From Dongia sedimenti (GTDB lineage: Bacteria > Pseudomonadota > Alphaproteobacteria > Dongiales > Dongiaceae), in assembly GCA_030715195.1 (NCBI GenBank), contig JAUYVI010000006.1, positions 248,001-312,000 of the forward strand: DNA of 64,000 nt, given 5' to 3'. Below the pieces are notes generated by a model. The model searched no databases and had not been told where the DNA came from. It saw only the letters and a list, made by a program, of their open reading frames with translations. Made by a program: the position numbers and the translations under genes. Shown one piece after another: positions 17,138-25,866 of the stretch (position 1 is the stretch's first letter; each line of letters starts with the position of its first letter).

Positions 17138-17505
17138 CGGCAAACACTCTGATCGGCACTTGGCGCGTCACATCCTTCATGCGCTGGAACAAGGAAGGCG
17201 TCGCCAGCCAGCCGCTCGGGCTCGAGCCCGCCGGCTGCGCGGTGTTCGACGCGACCGGTCATGCGCTCATTCAATTGGGGCGGAGCTCGGTGGATGGCGG
17301 CTTTCCCGATGAGATCGCGAAATCCACGATGTGCTATTTCGGGCCGTATGCCATCGACGGGAACACCGTGAAGGTGACGGTCGAAGGCAGCAATATGGCC
17401 GATTACATCGGCAGCGTGCAGGAGCGGGTGTTCACGGTCGATGGCGATTTGGCGACGATCGGCACGCCGGGCAAGTATCAGGCGAAGCTGCAGCGCGTCC
17501 TCTGA
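17134..17505 (+). CDS. lipocalin-like domain protein, second of a tandem pair
   Basis: 123 residues, starting at an ATG overlapping the upstream stop (ATGA). It aligns with its neighbour throughout: LIGTWRVTSFMRWNKEGVAS, GCAVFDATGHALIQLGR, YFGPYAIDGNTVKVTVEG and RVFTVDGDLATIGTPGKYQA. The pair has diverged well beyond recent duplication. Translational coupling suggests that the two barrels are made in equal amounts and might form a heterodimer; that is inference. No signal peptide is seen. Confidence 0.75.
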   Translation: MTANTLIGTWRVTSFMRWNKEGVASQPLGLEPAGCAVFDATGHALIQLGRSSVDGGFPDEIAKSTMCYFGPYAIDGNTVKVTVEGSNMADYIGSVQERVFTVDGDLATIGTPGKYQAKLQRVL

Positions 17506-17520
17506 CCGGTTGGCACAAGG

Positions 17521-17840
17521 TTTACGGCCTTCGCTCTTTCAGAGGGCACAAACCAACGTCAAGCTGTTGAAGATGAACGCCTTTGTCGCATGCGCGAGGC
17601 GAACGCGTTTCTTCATTCCGTAAACCCTGGGTAAACCTTGCAGTACACGAGGGGCGCTCGAAACGGCGGACGCTTTCGCTTTTACGGCCGGCGCCCGTTT
17701 GGAGCGCGGGAAACCAAATGAAGCCGCTGAAGATCAACGACTTTTTCTGGTCTGCGCGCGCTGAACGGATTCGCGTTCTGTAAAAGCTGGGTACAAACTC
17801 GGCGTGTGTGCGAACACGGTGCGATCGAACGCGCCATGCA
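17521..17840. repeat. diverged tandem repeat, two units of about 160 bp
   Basis: Two head-to-tail units begin TTTACGGCC at 17521 and 17681. Shared landmarks in the same order and spacing are AAACCAA (17550 and 17711), a TGAAGAT-AACG block, a TGCGCG block, a CTGTAAA/CCGTAAA block, CTGGGTA-AAAC, and ACACG followed by TCGAA. Each unit holds a matching short frame ending at the equivalent TAA, about 21 codons: MNAFVACARRTRFFIP in unit 1 and INDFFWSARAERIRVL in unit 2. The frames agree codon by codon but are too short to call as genes. Roughly two thirds of positions look identical by eye. Confidence 0.6.
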
Positions 17841-18103
17841 GGCGTCGACGATCGATGCGTTTCGCTACGCTGAATTTTGCAGACGGTCTTAATGCTGTCT
17901 GTGCCGGGTCTGCGCGCGGAGCAGCAAGCATTGGCCCCTCGGTCCGACATTCGGCGCAACGTTCACGATGTCAAACAGCGCAGCGAATATACCACAAGCG
18001 GCGCCGCGCGTCTTCGGTACATCGCTTGAATTCATAAGTATGCACAGGAAATTTTCCGGAATGGGCGCCGTGCCATCTACCGAAATGTCTCAAGCCGCGC
18101 GGC
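17841..18103. other. non-coding stretch before soxG, no feature recognised
   Basis: Together with the tandem repeat this makes a 598 bp gap between the lipocalin-like genes and soxG, unusual in so tight a window. Beyond about 17850 there is a possible weak echo of the repeat (GGTCTGCGCGCGGAGC near 17910). Near 18092 the palindrome AAGCCGCGCGGCTT overlaps the soxG stop codon and could act in ending the sox transcript. I see no convincing gene. Confidence 0.4.
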
Positions 18104-18631
18104 TTACTTGAATTCGAGCGCCGCGTCTTCGAGCCATTCCCAGACGTTCAGCGCGAAGGTCCGCATCGCGTAGAGCTCGAAGCGCTGTTCGGCGGTGCAA
18201 TGCAGCAGCACCGGCGTGTGGTGCAGGCCGGTCTGGGCGAACATGCCCGGCGTGAACACGCTCTCGTGCAGATCGATCGGGATGCCCTTGCGCAGCACCT
18301 CGCGCGCCGCGCGGCCCTCGATCGAGATGCGGGTGCGGCTGGAAGAGAGAGGGGTGACGATCGCCTTGCCCGCAAGCCTGGCCGCGAGGTCGTCGTTCTC
18401 CGGGCCGACGAACCAGAAAGCGTGCGGTCCGGTGCGGAAGATCGTGCGGCCGTTGCTCTCGACCGCCTGGTTGCTGGTCTCGGGCAGGGCACCGGCGGTC
18501 GCTGCGACATCGGCCGCGAAATTTCCGAAGCCGGCGACCTGGGTCAGGGTGAAGCCGCGCACTTCGCCGAGCGTGAGAGCGGCCCAGGCGAAGGGATGCG
18601 CGACGGCGAGGGCGGACCGGCGCTCAAGCAT
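18104..18631 (-). CDS. soxG: sarcosine oxidase gamma subunit
   Basis: 175 residues, the last gene of the soxBDAG operon, overlapping soxA by 8 bases. It shows the family features LGEVRGFTLTQVAGFGNFAADVA near the N-terminus and RTIFRTGPHAFWFVGP in the middle, with FALNVWEWLEDAALEF at the end. SoxG is a GcvT-like subunit that contributes to the tetrahydrofolate side of heterotetrameric sarcosine oxidase. Identification rests on its position as well as sequence, because gamma subunits are poorly conserved. Confidence 0.9.
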   Translation of the reverse strand: MLERRSALAVAHPFAWAALTLGEVRGFTLTQVAGFGNFAADVAATAGALPETSNQAVESNGRTIFRTGPHAFWFVGPENDDLAARLAGKAIVTPLSSSRTRISIEGRAAREVLRKGIPIDLHESVFTPGMFAQTGLHHTPVLLHCTAEQRFELYAMRTFALNVWEWLEDAALEFK

Positions 18632-21524
18632 GGAGACGCTTCCCTTCCGGATCGATGAAATGCGGACTGACGATCTTCGCCCGGGTCAACTCGTTCTTCA
18701 GCGGGAAGGCGCAGACGATCTCCTCGCCGACATGCTTCAAACCGCCGTTGTATAGGGCGAGGGCGATGGTCTTGCCGAGCTCGACCGACCAGGTGACCGA
18801 GGTGATATAGCCGCGGCCATGGCCCTCGATCTTGTCGTCCTTGGCGAACAGGATGGCGCCGCCGCGCAGCCGCTTCTCCGGCTCCAGCAGCTCGAGGCCG
18901 ACCAGGCTCCAGCGTTCCGGCGCCTGATACATGGGACGCTGGCGCAACGCCTTGCCGACGTAATCCTTCTCCTTGCCGGCCATCTTGCCGAGGCCCAGAT
19001 CGTCGAGCGTGTTGCGGTGGTCGAGCTCAAGGCCCGCCACATGGCCCTTCTCGATGCGCAGACTGGCCAGCGCTTCGAGACCGTAGGGCTTTAGCCCAAG
19101 CGATGCGCCGGTCTTCAGGAAATGCTCCCAGAGCGAGATCGCGTAATCGGCGGATAGATGGACCTCGTAGGCCAGCTCGCCGGAGAAGCTCAAGCGCAGC
19201 AGCCGGATCGGCACGCCGTCGAAGCTGAAATCCAGGCACCCCATGTAAGGCAGCTTTGCATCCGAGACATCGACGCCGGGGAAAGCAAGCTCCAGCGCCG
19301 CCCGCGCCTTCGGCCCGGAGATCGCCATGCCGGCCCATTCATCGGTCAGCGAGGCGACCTGGACCTTGAGGTCGGTCCACTGGGTCTGCAGCAGGAATTC
19401 CAGCCAGGACATGACCTCGCCGGCCTGGGCCGTCGTCGTGGTCATGTAGAACTGGGTTTCCGAGATTCGTGTCGTCGTGCCGTCATCCAGCACGATGCCG
19501 TCATCGTTCAGCATCACGCCGTAGCGCGCCTTGCCGACGGGGAGCTTGGCAAAGCCGTTGACATAGACCCGGTTCAGGAACTCGGCCGCATCCGGCCCCT
19601 GCACGTCGATCTTGCCGAGGGTCGAGACGTCGGAAATGCCGACGCCGCGCCGCACCAGCCCCATCTCCTTGACGTAAGCGGACTCCGGCGTGTCGCCGGC
19701 CCAGCGGTAATACCAGGCGCGCTGCCAGAGCCCCGCCTCGATGAACACGCCGCCATTGGCCGCGTGCCAGTCATGCAGCGGCGAGCGCCGGGTCGGGCGG
19801 AAATGCCCGCCGATCGTGCGCCCAGCGATGGCGCCCAGCGAGACGCCGGTATAAGGCGGCCGGAAGGTCGTGGTGCCGGCCTGCTCGATGGGCAGCCCGC
19901 GCAGCTCGGCCATCTCGGCCAGCGCGATGATGTTCGAGGTCTTGCCCTGGTCGGTGCCCATGCCGAGCGTGGTGTAGCGCTTCAGATGCTCGACCGAGTG
20001 ATAGCCCTCTTGATGGGCGTTCTTGATGTCCTTGGCGGTGACGTCGTTCTGGAAGTCGACGAAAGCCTTGCCCTTGCGCCTCGGCGGCATCCAGGTGGGA
20101 ACGATGGCATAGGGCCGGTCTTCGCCGCCGGCCGCGGCAATCGCGATCGACCCGCCGCCGGCCGCCGCACCCTCGCGGATCGCCGCATTGAGGCCGAACG
20201 TGCCCATGACGGCGCCGGCGCCGGAATGCGTCTTCGCGAAGCCGCCCGGCACGAAGCCGGCGATGGCGGCGTTGTAGACCGGCTTGATCCCGCCATGGCT
20301 GGTGAGATGCACCACCGGCGACCAGCCGCCCGACATGCCGACGACGTCGCAGGTGATGGTGCGTTGCTCGGCGCCGTCCAGCACGGCGTGCAGCGTGTTC
20401 TTGCCTTTCACATCGACCACGGAGGTCCCGGCCAGGATCTCGATGCTGTTGCGCCGCTGCAGGTCCGCGGGGATCTCGGTGCGGCTGTCGGCGACGATCA
20501 CCTCGACGCCCTGCGCCGCGAGATCGAAGGCGGCGGCATAGGCGGTGTCGTTGTTGGTCGCGATCACCGCGCGACCGGTCGGCGCCACCCCAAAACGATT
20601 GAGATAGGTGCGCACCGCCGAGGCCAGCATCACGCCCGGCCGGTCGTTGTTGGCGAAGACCAGCGGGCGCTCGATGGCGCCGGTCGCGAAGACGATCGCC
20701 TTGGCCTGCAGCATGGTCAGCACCTGCCGCGCCTGGCCCTTCGCCGGATCCGGCTGCCGATGATCGTGGCGCTCGACCAGCACCACCATATTGTCGTCGT
20801 AGAGGCCGATCGCGGTCGTATGGGTCAGCGCCTGGATGTTGGATGCGTTGCGGATCTCGCCGAGCCGCGCCTGCAACCAGCCGTCCTGCTCCGGCTCCGA
20901 GAGGAGCCCGCCGCCCAAGGCGGAATCCTGCTCGACCAGCAGGACGCGCCCGCCGCCGCCGGCGGCGCTGAGCGCGGCGGCCAAGCCCGCCGCGCCGGAG
21001 CCGATCACCAGCACGTCGCAGAAATCGAAGCGGGTCTCGTAGCGGTCCGGATCGGCGGCTTCGGTCGCGGCGCCGAGGCCGGCGGCGCGGCGGATGAAGG
21101 GTTCGTAGAACATCCAGGCGCCCTTGGTCGGGCCCATGAAGGTCTTGTAGTAGAAGCCCGATTGGAAGAGCGGGGCCGCCAGCTGGTTGATGCCCATGAC
21201 ATCGAGCTCGACCGAGGGCCAGGCATTCTGGGTCCGCGCGGTCAGCCCGTCGATGAGATCGACGATCGTGCCGGGCATGTTGGCCTCGGTCCGCGCGCCA
21301 TCATGCAGGGTGAAGAGCGCGTTCGGCTCCTCGACGCCCGCCGACATGATGCCGCGCGGCCGATGATACTTGAAGCTGCGCCCGACCAGCGTCACGTCGT
21401 TCGCCAGCAGCGCCGAGGCCAGCGTGTCGCCGGCGAAACCGCGATAGCGCTTGCCGTCGAGCGTGAACCCGACCGGCCGGTTGCGGTCGATGCGTCCGCC
21501 GGAAGGGAGGCGCCGGAAGGTCAC
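18624..21524 (-). CDS. soxA: sarcosine oxidase alpha subunit
   Basis: 966 residues, typical for SoxA. The N-terminal part resembles a ferredoxin-like FAD enzyme (VGFTLDGKRYRGFAGDTLAS, SFKYHRPRGIMSAGVEEPNA). A dinucleotide-binding motif CDVLVIGSGAAGLAAALSAA lies near residue 170 and a second, GRAVIATNNDTAYAAAFDLA, near 330. The C-terminal 380 residues form the GcvT-like folate-binding half (WYYRWAGDTPESAYVKEMG, ISGPKARAALE, GLEALASLRIEKGHVAGLEL). Heterotetrameric sarcosine oxidase converts sarcosine to glycine, feeding formaldehyde to tetrahydrofolate. The start overlaps the soxD stop by 4 bases. Confidence 0.96.
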   Translation of the reverse strand: MTFRRLPSGGRIDRNRPVGFTLDGKRYRGFAGDTLASALLANDVTLVGRSFKYHRPRGIMSAGVEEPNALFTLHDGARTEANMPGTIVDLIDGLTARTQNAWPSVELDVMGINQLAAPLFQSGFYYKTFMGPTKGAWMFYEPFIRRAAGLGAATEAADPDRYETRFDFCDVLVIGSGAAGLAAALSAAGGGGRVLLVEQDSALGGGLLSEPEQDGWLQARLGEIRNASNIQALTHTTAIGLYDDNMVVLVERHDHRQPDPAKGQARQVLTMLQAKAIVFATGAIERPLVFANNDRPGVMLASAVRTYLNRFGVAPTGRAVIATNNDTAYAAAFDLAAQGVEVIVADSRTEIPADLQRRNSIEILAGTSVVDVKGKNTLHAVLDGAEQRTITCDVVGMSGGWSPVVHLTSHGGIKPVYNAAIAGFVPGGFAKTHSGAGAVMGTFGLNAAIREGAAAGGGSIAIAAAGGEDRPYAIVPTWMPPRRKGKAFVDFQNDVTAKDIKNAHQEGYHSVEHLKRYTTLGMGTDQGKTSNIIALAEMAELRGLPIEQAGTTTFRPPYTGVSLGAIAGRTIGGHFRPTRRSPLHDWHAANGGVFIEAGLWQRAWYYRWAGDTPESAYVKEMGLVRRGVGISDVSTLGKIDVQGPDAAEFLNRVYVNGFAKLPVGKARYGVMLNDDGIVLDDGTTTRISETQFYMTTTTAQAGEVMSWLEFLLQTQWTDLKVQVASLTDEWAGMAISGPKARAALELAFPGVDVSDAKLPYMGCLDFSFDGVPIRLLRLSFSGELAYEVHLSADYAISLWEHFLKTGASLGLKPYGLEALASLRIEKGHVAGLELDHRNTLDDLGLGKMAGKEKDYVGKALRQRPMYQAPERWSLVGLELLEPEKRLRGGAILFAKDDKIEGHGRGYITSVTWSVELGKTIALALYNGGLKHVGEEIVCAFPLKNELTRAKIVSPHFIDPEGKRLHA

Positions 21525-21778
21525 TTCGGCTCTCCCACTTCATTGGTGGCGGTGTTGCGCGTCAGGGTGAACCAGCGCCGGCAGCCGAGCACGTGCTGCC
21601 AGTACTCAAGGTGCGGACCCTTCGGATTGTCGAACAGGAACACGAAATCATGCCAGGTCTGGAGATCGCCGGTGCCGTGCCCAGTGGTGCCATGTGGGGG
21701 CCGCTGCTTCGAGGCGTCACCGCCATAGCGGAACTCCGAATAGTCGCGCGGGCCGCAATGCGGGCAGGCCAGTCTCAT
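21521..21778 (-). CDS. soxD: sarcosine oxidase delta subunit
   Basis: 85 residues. The zinc-binding pattern is visible: MRLACPHCGPRDYSEFRYGG at the N-terminus supplies two cysteines, and WQHVLGCRRWFTLTRNT near residue 60 supplies a His and a Cys. Small zinc-binding delta subunits are found only in heterotetrameric sarcosine oxidases, between soxB and soxA as here. It begins 10 bases after the soxB stop and overlaps soxA (ATGA). Confidence 0.95.
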   Translation of the reverse strand: MRLACPHCGPRDYSEFRYGGDASKQRPPHGTTGHGTGDLQTWHDFVFLFDNPKGPHLEYWQHVLGCRRWFTLTRNTATNEVGEPK

Positions 21779-21788
21779 CGAATCGGCC

Positions 21789-23045
21789 TCATTGCTTGTA
21801 GGTCCAATTGCCGATGCCGAACTCGTCGAGCTCGTTGCCCTTCTCGAAGCGGTCGAGGCTGAAGTCGCGGTTCAGTGCGTGCGGCTCGTCGTTCGCGATG
21901 GTGTGGGCATAGGTCCAACCAGAGGCCGGCGTCGCCTTGAAGCCCTGGTAGCACCAGCCGCCGTTGAGATAGAGATTCTTGACCGGCGTCTTGCAGATGA
22001 ACGGGCTGCCGTCCGGCGTCATGTCCTGGATGCCGCCCCAATGGCGCAGCAGGCGAACGCGGCTGGTGAAGGGCATCAGCGAGACGGCGCATTCGGCGAC
22101 GTCGCGGATCTTCGCGAACTGGCCGCGCTGGGTATAGGTGTTGAAGCCGTCGATATGGCCGCCGAACACCAGGCCGCCCTTGTCCGACTGCGAAAGATAG
22201 AAGAGCTCGGCGCCCCAGGAGACCACGTGATGCACGATCGGCTTCAAGGGCTCGGTCACGAAGGCCTGCAGGATGTGGCTCTCGACCGGCAGGCGCAGCC
22301 CCGCCATCTTCGCCACATGCGAGGTATGGCCGGCGACGGCGATCGCGACCTTGCCGGCGTTGATCCGGCCGCGGCTGGTCTCGACGCCGGTGACCTTGCC
22401 GTTCTCGATCGCGAAGCCGGTGACTTCGCAATTCTCGATGATATCGACGCCGGCCATGTCCGCCGAGCGCGCATAGCCCCAGGCGACAGCATCATGGCGC
22501 GCGGTGCCGGCGCGCGGCTGATGGATCGCGCCGCAGACCGGCCAGCGCGCGTCCTTGGAATAGTCGAGATAGGGCAGGAGCTTCATCACCTCGCCGCGAT
22601 CGAGCAGCTCGGCGTCGATGCCGTTGAGGCGCATGATGTTGCCGCGGCGGGCGAACACGTCCATCTGCACCGGGCTGACCGCGACCACCACCTGGCCGCG
22701 CTGCGACACCATGCAGTTGAAGTTGAGGTCATGGCTGAGCCCTTCCCAGAGCTTCAGCGAATGCTCGAAGAACCCGGTATTGGCGCCCATCTGGTAGTTC
22801 GAGCGGATGATGGTGGTGTTCCGCCCGACATTGCCGGAGCCGATATAGGACCGCTCCAGGATGGCGACATTGGTGATGCCGTGGTTCTTGGCGAGGTAAT
22901 GCGCGGTCGCGAGACCGTGCCCGCCGCCGCCGACGATCACCACGTCATAGGACGCTTTCGGCTCGGGCGAGCGCCAGGCCCGGGGCCAGGGCAGGTCCGG
23001 ATCGAGCGCATGGCGGGCGAGGGAGAAGGCGGAATACTTGGACAC
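21789..23045 (-). CDS. soxB: sarcosine oxidase beta subunit
   Basis: 418 residues from GTG 23045, chosen because SKYSAFSLARHAL is the usual N-terminus of SoxB; the open frame continues 11 codons to a TTG. The FAD-binding motif YDVVIVGGGGHGLATAHYLA lies near residues 44-63. GTARHDAVAWGYARS near residue 180 corresponds to the segment carrying the covalently bound FMN His in characterised enzymes. GGWCYQGFKATPASGW near the C-terminus closes the active site. It oxidises the methyl group of sarcosine. It is the first gene of soxBDAG and is divergent from a binding-protein gene only about 95 bp away. Confidence 0.95.
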   Translation of the reverse strand: MSKYSAFSLARHALDPDLPWPRAWRSPEPKASYDVVIVGGGGHGLATAHYLAKNHGITNVAILERSYIGSGNVGRNTTIIRSNYQMGANTGFFEHSLKLWEGLSHDLNFNCMVSQRGQVVVAVSPVQMDVFARRGNIMRLNGIDAELLDRGEVMKLLPYLDYSKDARWPVCGAIHQPRAGTARHDAVAWGYARSADMAGVDIIENCEVTGFAIENGKVTGVETSRGRINAGKVAIAVAGHTSHVAKMAGLRLPVESHILQAFVTEPLKPIVHHVVSWGAELFYLSQSDKGGLVFGGHIDGFNTYTQRGQFAKIRDVAECAVSLMPFTSRVRLLRHWGGIQDMTPDGSPFICKTPVKNLYLNGGWCYQGFKATPASGWTYAHTIANDEPHALNRDFSLDRFEKGNELDEFGIGNWTYKQ

Positions 23046-23139
23046 GGGCGGCAAGGTATCAGACCGAAACGGTCGCAAACAACAATCGGCGCATGGTAAT
23101 GTCGGCCGAGCCTATTCGTTTTTTTCATGCTGGGCCTGT

Positions 23140-24297
23140 ATGTCCTCCTATCGCGCGCTGCTTGCCGTCCTGGCCGCTTCCCTGGCGGCCCTCGTGACTC
23201 CGGCTCATGCCCAAGATGCCCCGGCCCCGTCGCCCCCAGTCCAGGAAAAGCAGCTCAAGCTCTACAGCTGGACCGGATATCTGAGCCCGACCGTGCTCGA
23301 GTCGTTCTCGCGCGTGACCGGCATCAGGACGGTGGTGGAGACCTACGAGACCAAGGACGAGGCGGTGGCCAAGCTCGCCTCCGGCAATACCGGCATCGAC
23401 ATCGTGGTGCTGGAGGCGGTGCCGGCCCTCGCGCAGGCGATCCAGGCCGGCGCCTTCCAGCCGCTCGATCCGGCCAGGCTGCCGGCGCTCTCCGGGCAGG
23501 ATCCGGCTTTGACCAAGCTGCTGGCCGGGGCCGGCTTTCCGGACGGCACGGCCGGAATCTATCTCTGGGGTACGCTGGGCCTCGCCTACCGGACGGATCT
23601 GGTGAAGAAGCGCGCCGAGGATGCGCCGCTCAATTCCTACGCGCTGCTGTTCGATCCGCGCTTCGCCAAGAAGCTGCAGGGTTGCGGCATCGGGCTGATC
23701 GACGATCCGATGATCGTCCTGCCGATGGCGCTGCGCTATCTCGGGCTCGATCCCAACACGGCGGGCCAGCCGGAATGGGAACGCGCCGCCGCGGTGGTGC
23801 AGAAGATCCGCCCCTATGCGAAAGTCATGGACCCGACCAATATGGTGAGCGGTCTTGCCGGCAAGAAGCTGTGCGTCGCCACCGAATGGAACGGCGACGC
23901 GGTGCAGGCGGCCAATCGCCTCGGCGCGAAGGAGCCGGCGCCGAAAGCCGGCCAGACCGCCGCGTCTCTGGACTATGTCGTGCCGCGCGAGGGTGGGCTC
24001 GCGGTCATCGACGCCTTTGCCATCCCGAAGGACGCGCCGCATCCGGACGCGGCCTACGCCTTCCTCAATCACCTGTTGCAGCCGAAGATGATCGCCACCA
24101 CCACGAGCGAGATGGGCTACGCCAATGCCCAGCCCGGAAGCTTCGACCAGGTCTATGCACCGCTGGCGGACGATCCGCGGATCTATCCACCCGACACGGT
24201 CAAGGCCAAGCTCACGCTGGTGAAGCCGGTCGCGCCGGAGCTCCGGCTGGTCATCGACGAGCTCTGGGCGAAGATCAAGAGCGGCGCGACCGAGTGA
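23140..24297 (+). CDS. orphan ABC substrate-binding protein, PotD/PotF-like
   Basis: 385 residues from ATG 23140, which gives a clean Sec signal peptide (ALLAVLAASLAALVTPAHAQ, residues 5-24). The mature protein opens KQLKLYSWTGYLSPTVLESF, typical of spermidine/putrescine-type receptors, and has GIDIVVLEAVPAL and a hinge-region ATEWNGDAV. No ATPase or permease is adjacent. It is divergent from soxB with a gap of only 94 bp, so the two promoters must overlap. I infer a role in capturing a methylated amine or amino acid for the sox/DMGDH system, or a sensory role. Confidence 0.85.
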   Translation: MSSYRALLAVLAASLAALVTPAHAQDAPAPSPPVQEKQLKLYSWTGYLSPTVLESFSRVTGIRTVVETYETKDEAVAKLASGNTGIDIVVLEAVPALAQAIQAGAFQPLDPARLPALSGQDPALTKLLAGAGFPDGTAGIYLWGTLGLAYRTDLVKKRAEDAPLNSYALLFDPRFAKKLQGCGIGLIDDPMIVLPMALRYLGLDPNTAGQPEWERAAAVVQKIRPYAKVMDPTNMVSGLAGKKLCVATEWNGDAVQAANRLGAKEPAPKAGQTAASLDYVVPREGGLAVIDAFAIPKDAPHPDAAYAFLNHLLQPKMIATTTSEMGYANAQPGSFDQVYAPLADDPRIYPPDTVKAKLTLVKPVAPELRLVIDELWAKIKSGATE

Positions 24298-24342
24298 TTG
24301 CGTAACACGTCGCCGATCGCACCGACCGGCAAGAGAGGGACC

Positions 24343-24852
24343 ATGGACGCGTCGGAACTCCGCAATCTGCAAGCGCCGCTCAAGGACCAGTACCGGTCCG
24401 CGCCGGACAGCGCGCTGATCACCCTCAAGGCGCGGGGCAACGTCGATGATGCCCAGATCGCCTGCAAGGTCGAGACCGGCCGGGCCATCGCCACCGCCGG
24501 CCTGCATCCCGCCACCGGCGGGACGGGGATGGAGCTCTGCTCCGGCGACATGCTGCTGGAGGCGCTGGTTGCCTGCGCCGGCGTCACCTTGAAGGCCGTG
24601 GCGACGGCTCTTGAAATTCCGTTGCGGAGCGCCACCGTGAGCGTGGAAGGCGATCTCGATTTCCGCGGCACACTCGGCGTCGCCAAGGATGCGCCGGTGG
24701 GTTTTCGCGCGATTCGCCTGGCTTTTGCGATCGACAGCGACGCGCCGCAGGAGAAGCTGGACACCCTGCTGAAACTCACCGAGCGCTATTGCGTCGTGTA
24801 TCAAACCCTGGCCCAGAAACCTGCATTGAGCGCGGTGCTGACCCGAACCTAG
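24343..24852 (+). CDS. OsmC family protein
   Basis: 169 residues from ATG 24343 with AAGAGAGGGA as ribosome site. The OsmC/Ohr fold signatures are there: GTGMELCSGDMLLEALVACA, with the first conserved Cys, at residues about 63-82, and KLTERYCVVYQTL, with the second, near the C-terminus. The two cysteines are the reactive pair of hydroperoxide-reducing OsmC proteins. It probably detoxifies organic peroxides or binds small thiol-reactive molecules. It is read in the same direction as the binding protein upstream and the HtrA-like protease downstream, with short gaps. Confidence 0.85.
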   Translation: MDASELRNLQAPLKDQYRSAPDSALITLKARGNVDDAQIACKVETGRAIATAGLHPATGGTGMELCSGDMLLEALVACAGVTLKAVATALEIPLRSATVSVEGDLDFRGTLGVAKDAPVGFRAIRLAFAIDSDAPQEKLDTLLKLTERYCVVYQTLAQKPALSAVLTRT

Positions 24853-24894
24853 CGCAGGCTTGCGGCGGTCCGTTTCGACGCCCATCTAACCGTC

Positions 24895-25866
24895 ATGGCG
24901 TACGATTCATTCGATACCGGCTCACCACCTCCCGCGACTGCGGAGGAGGAGCTGGACCCTTATTCGGCCCGGGTGGCCAAGACCTTCGAGACGGTCGGGC
25001 CCGCGGTGGTGCACATCCTGGCCCATCCCGGCGAGAAAAGCCGGGGTGGCACCGGCTCCGGCGTGCTGTTCGCGCCGGACGGCTACCTGCTGACCAACTC
25101 CCATGTGGTCAGCGGCGCCGCGAAGCTTTCCGGCAGCCTGACCGACGGCCGCCAGTACGACGCCCAGCTGATCGGCGACGATCCGGCGACCGATCTGGCC
25201 GTTCTCAGACTGCAGGGCACCGGCCTGCCCCATGCCACGTTCGGCAACTCGGGCAAGCTCAAGGTCGGCCAGCTGGTGATCGCGATCGGCAATCCGCTCG
25301 GTTTTCAGGCGACGGTCACCGCCGGCATCGTCAGTGCGCTCGGCCGCACCCTGCGTTCGCCCAGCGGACGGCTGATCGAAAGCGTGATTCAAACCGATGC
25401 GCCGCTCAACCCCGGCAATTCGGGCGGCGCGCTGGCCGACGGCAGCGGCCGCGTGGTCGGCATCAACACGGCGATGATCGGCCGGGCGCAAGGCCTCTGC
25501 TTCGCGATCGGCATCGACACCGCGGTCGACGTGACCACGCGCCTGATGAAGGACGGCCGCGTGCGCCGCAGCAAGCTGGGCCTGGGCGCACAGACCATCA
25601 TGCTCGACGCAAGGCTGGCACGAAGGCTGCGCCGTGCCGAAGGCTCGGGCGTGCAGGTCCTGGAAGTGCAATCCGGCGGCCCGGCGGCGGAGGCCGGTCT
25701 GGCGAAGGGCGATGTCATTCTCGACTTCGCCGGCAGCCCGGTCTTCACGGTCGACGACCTGCATCGGTTGCTGACCGCGGAGATCGCGGGCCGCAATGCG
25801 CCGGTCACGGTCATCCATGGCGCCGAGATCCGGACGGTCGAACTGAAGCCCGCGCTCGACGCGTAA
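24895..25866 (+). CDS. HtrA/DegP-like trypsin-fold serine protease with PDZ domain, no signal peptide
   Basis: 323 residues. The catalytic triad is readable: His in LTNSHVVSGA (residue about 69), Asp in DPATDLAVLRL, and Ser in APLNPGNSGGALADGSG. Residues about 215-315 form one PDZ domain (EVQSGGPAAEAGLAKGDVI, FTVDDLHRLL). Normal HtrA/DegP proteins are exported or membrane-anchored, but the N-terminus here is acidic and hydrophilic with no signal or helix, so the protein appears cytoplasmic or uses another export route. It sits among stress-related genes. Confidence 0.88.
   Translation: MAYDSFDTGSPPPATAEEELDPYSARVAKTFETVGPAVVHILAHPGEKSRGGTGSGVLFAPDGYLLTNSHVVSGAAKLSGSLTDGRQYDAQLIGDDPATDLAVLRLQGTGLPHATFGNSGKLKVGQLVIAIGNPLGFQATVTAGIVSALGRTLRSPSGRLIESVIQTDAPLNPGNSGGALADGSGRVVGINTAMIGRAQGLCFAIGIDTAVDVTTRLMKDGRVRRSKLGLGAQTIMLDARLARRLRRAEGSGVQVLEVQSGGPAAEAGLAKGDVILDFAGSPVFTVDDLHRLLTAEIAGRNAPVTVIHGAEIRTVELKPALDA

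Noticed and set aside
17522-17959. 145-codon minus-strand frame across the tandem repeat
   Set aside because: It runs across both repeat units without a recognisable protein and has no ribosome site; treated as non-coding.
19158-21728. 856-codon plus-strand open frame opposite soxA and soxD
   Set aside because: Shadow of the conserved sox genes; no domain, signal or ribosome site seen.
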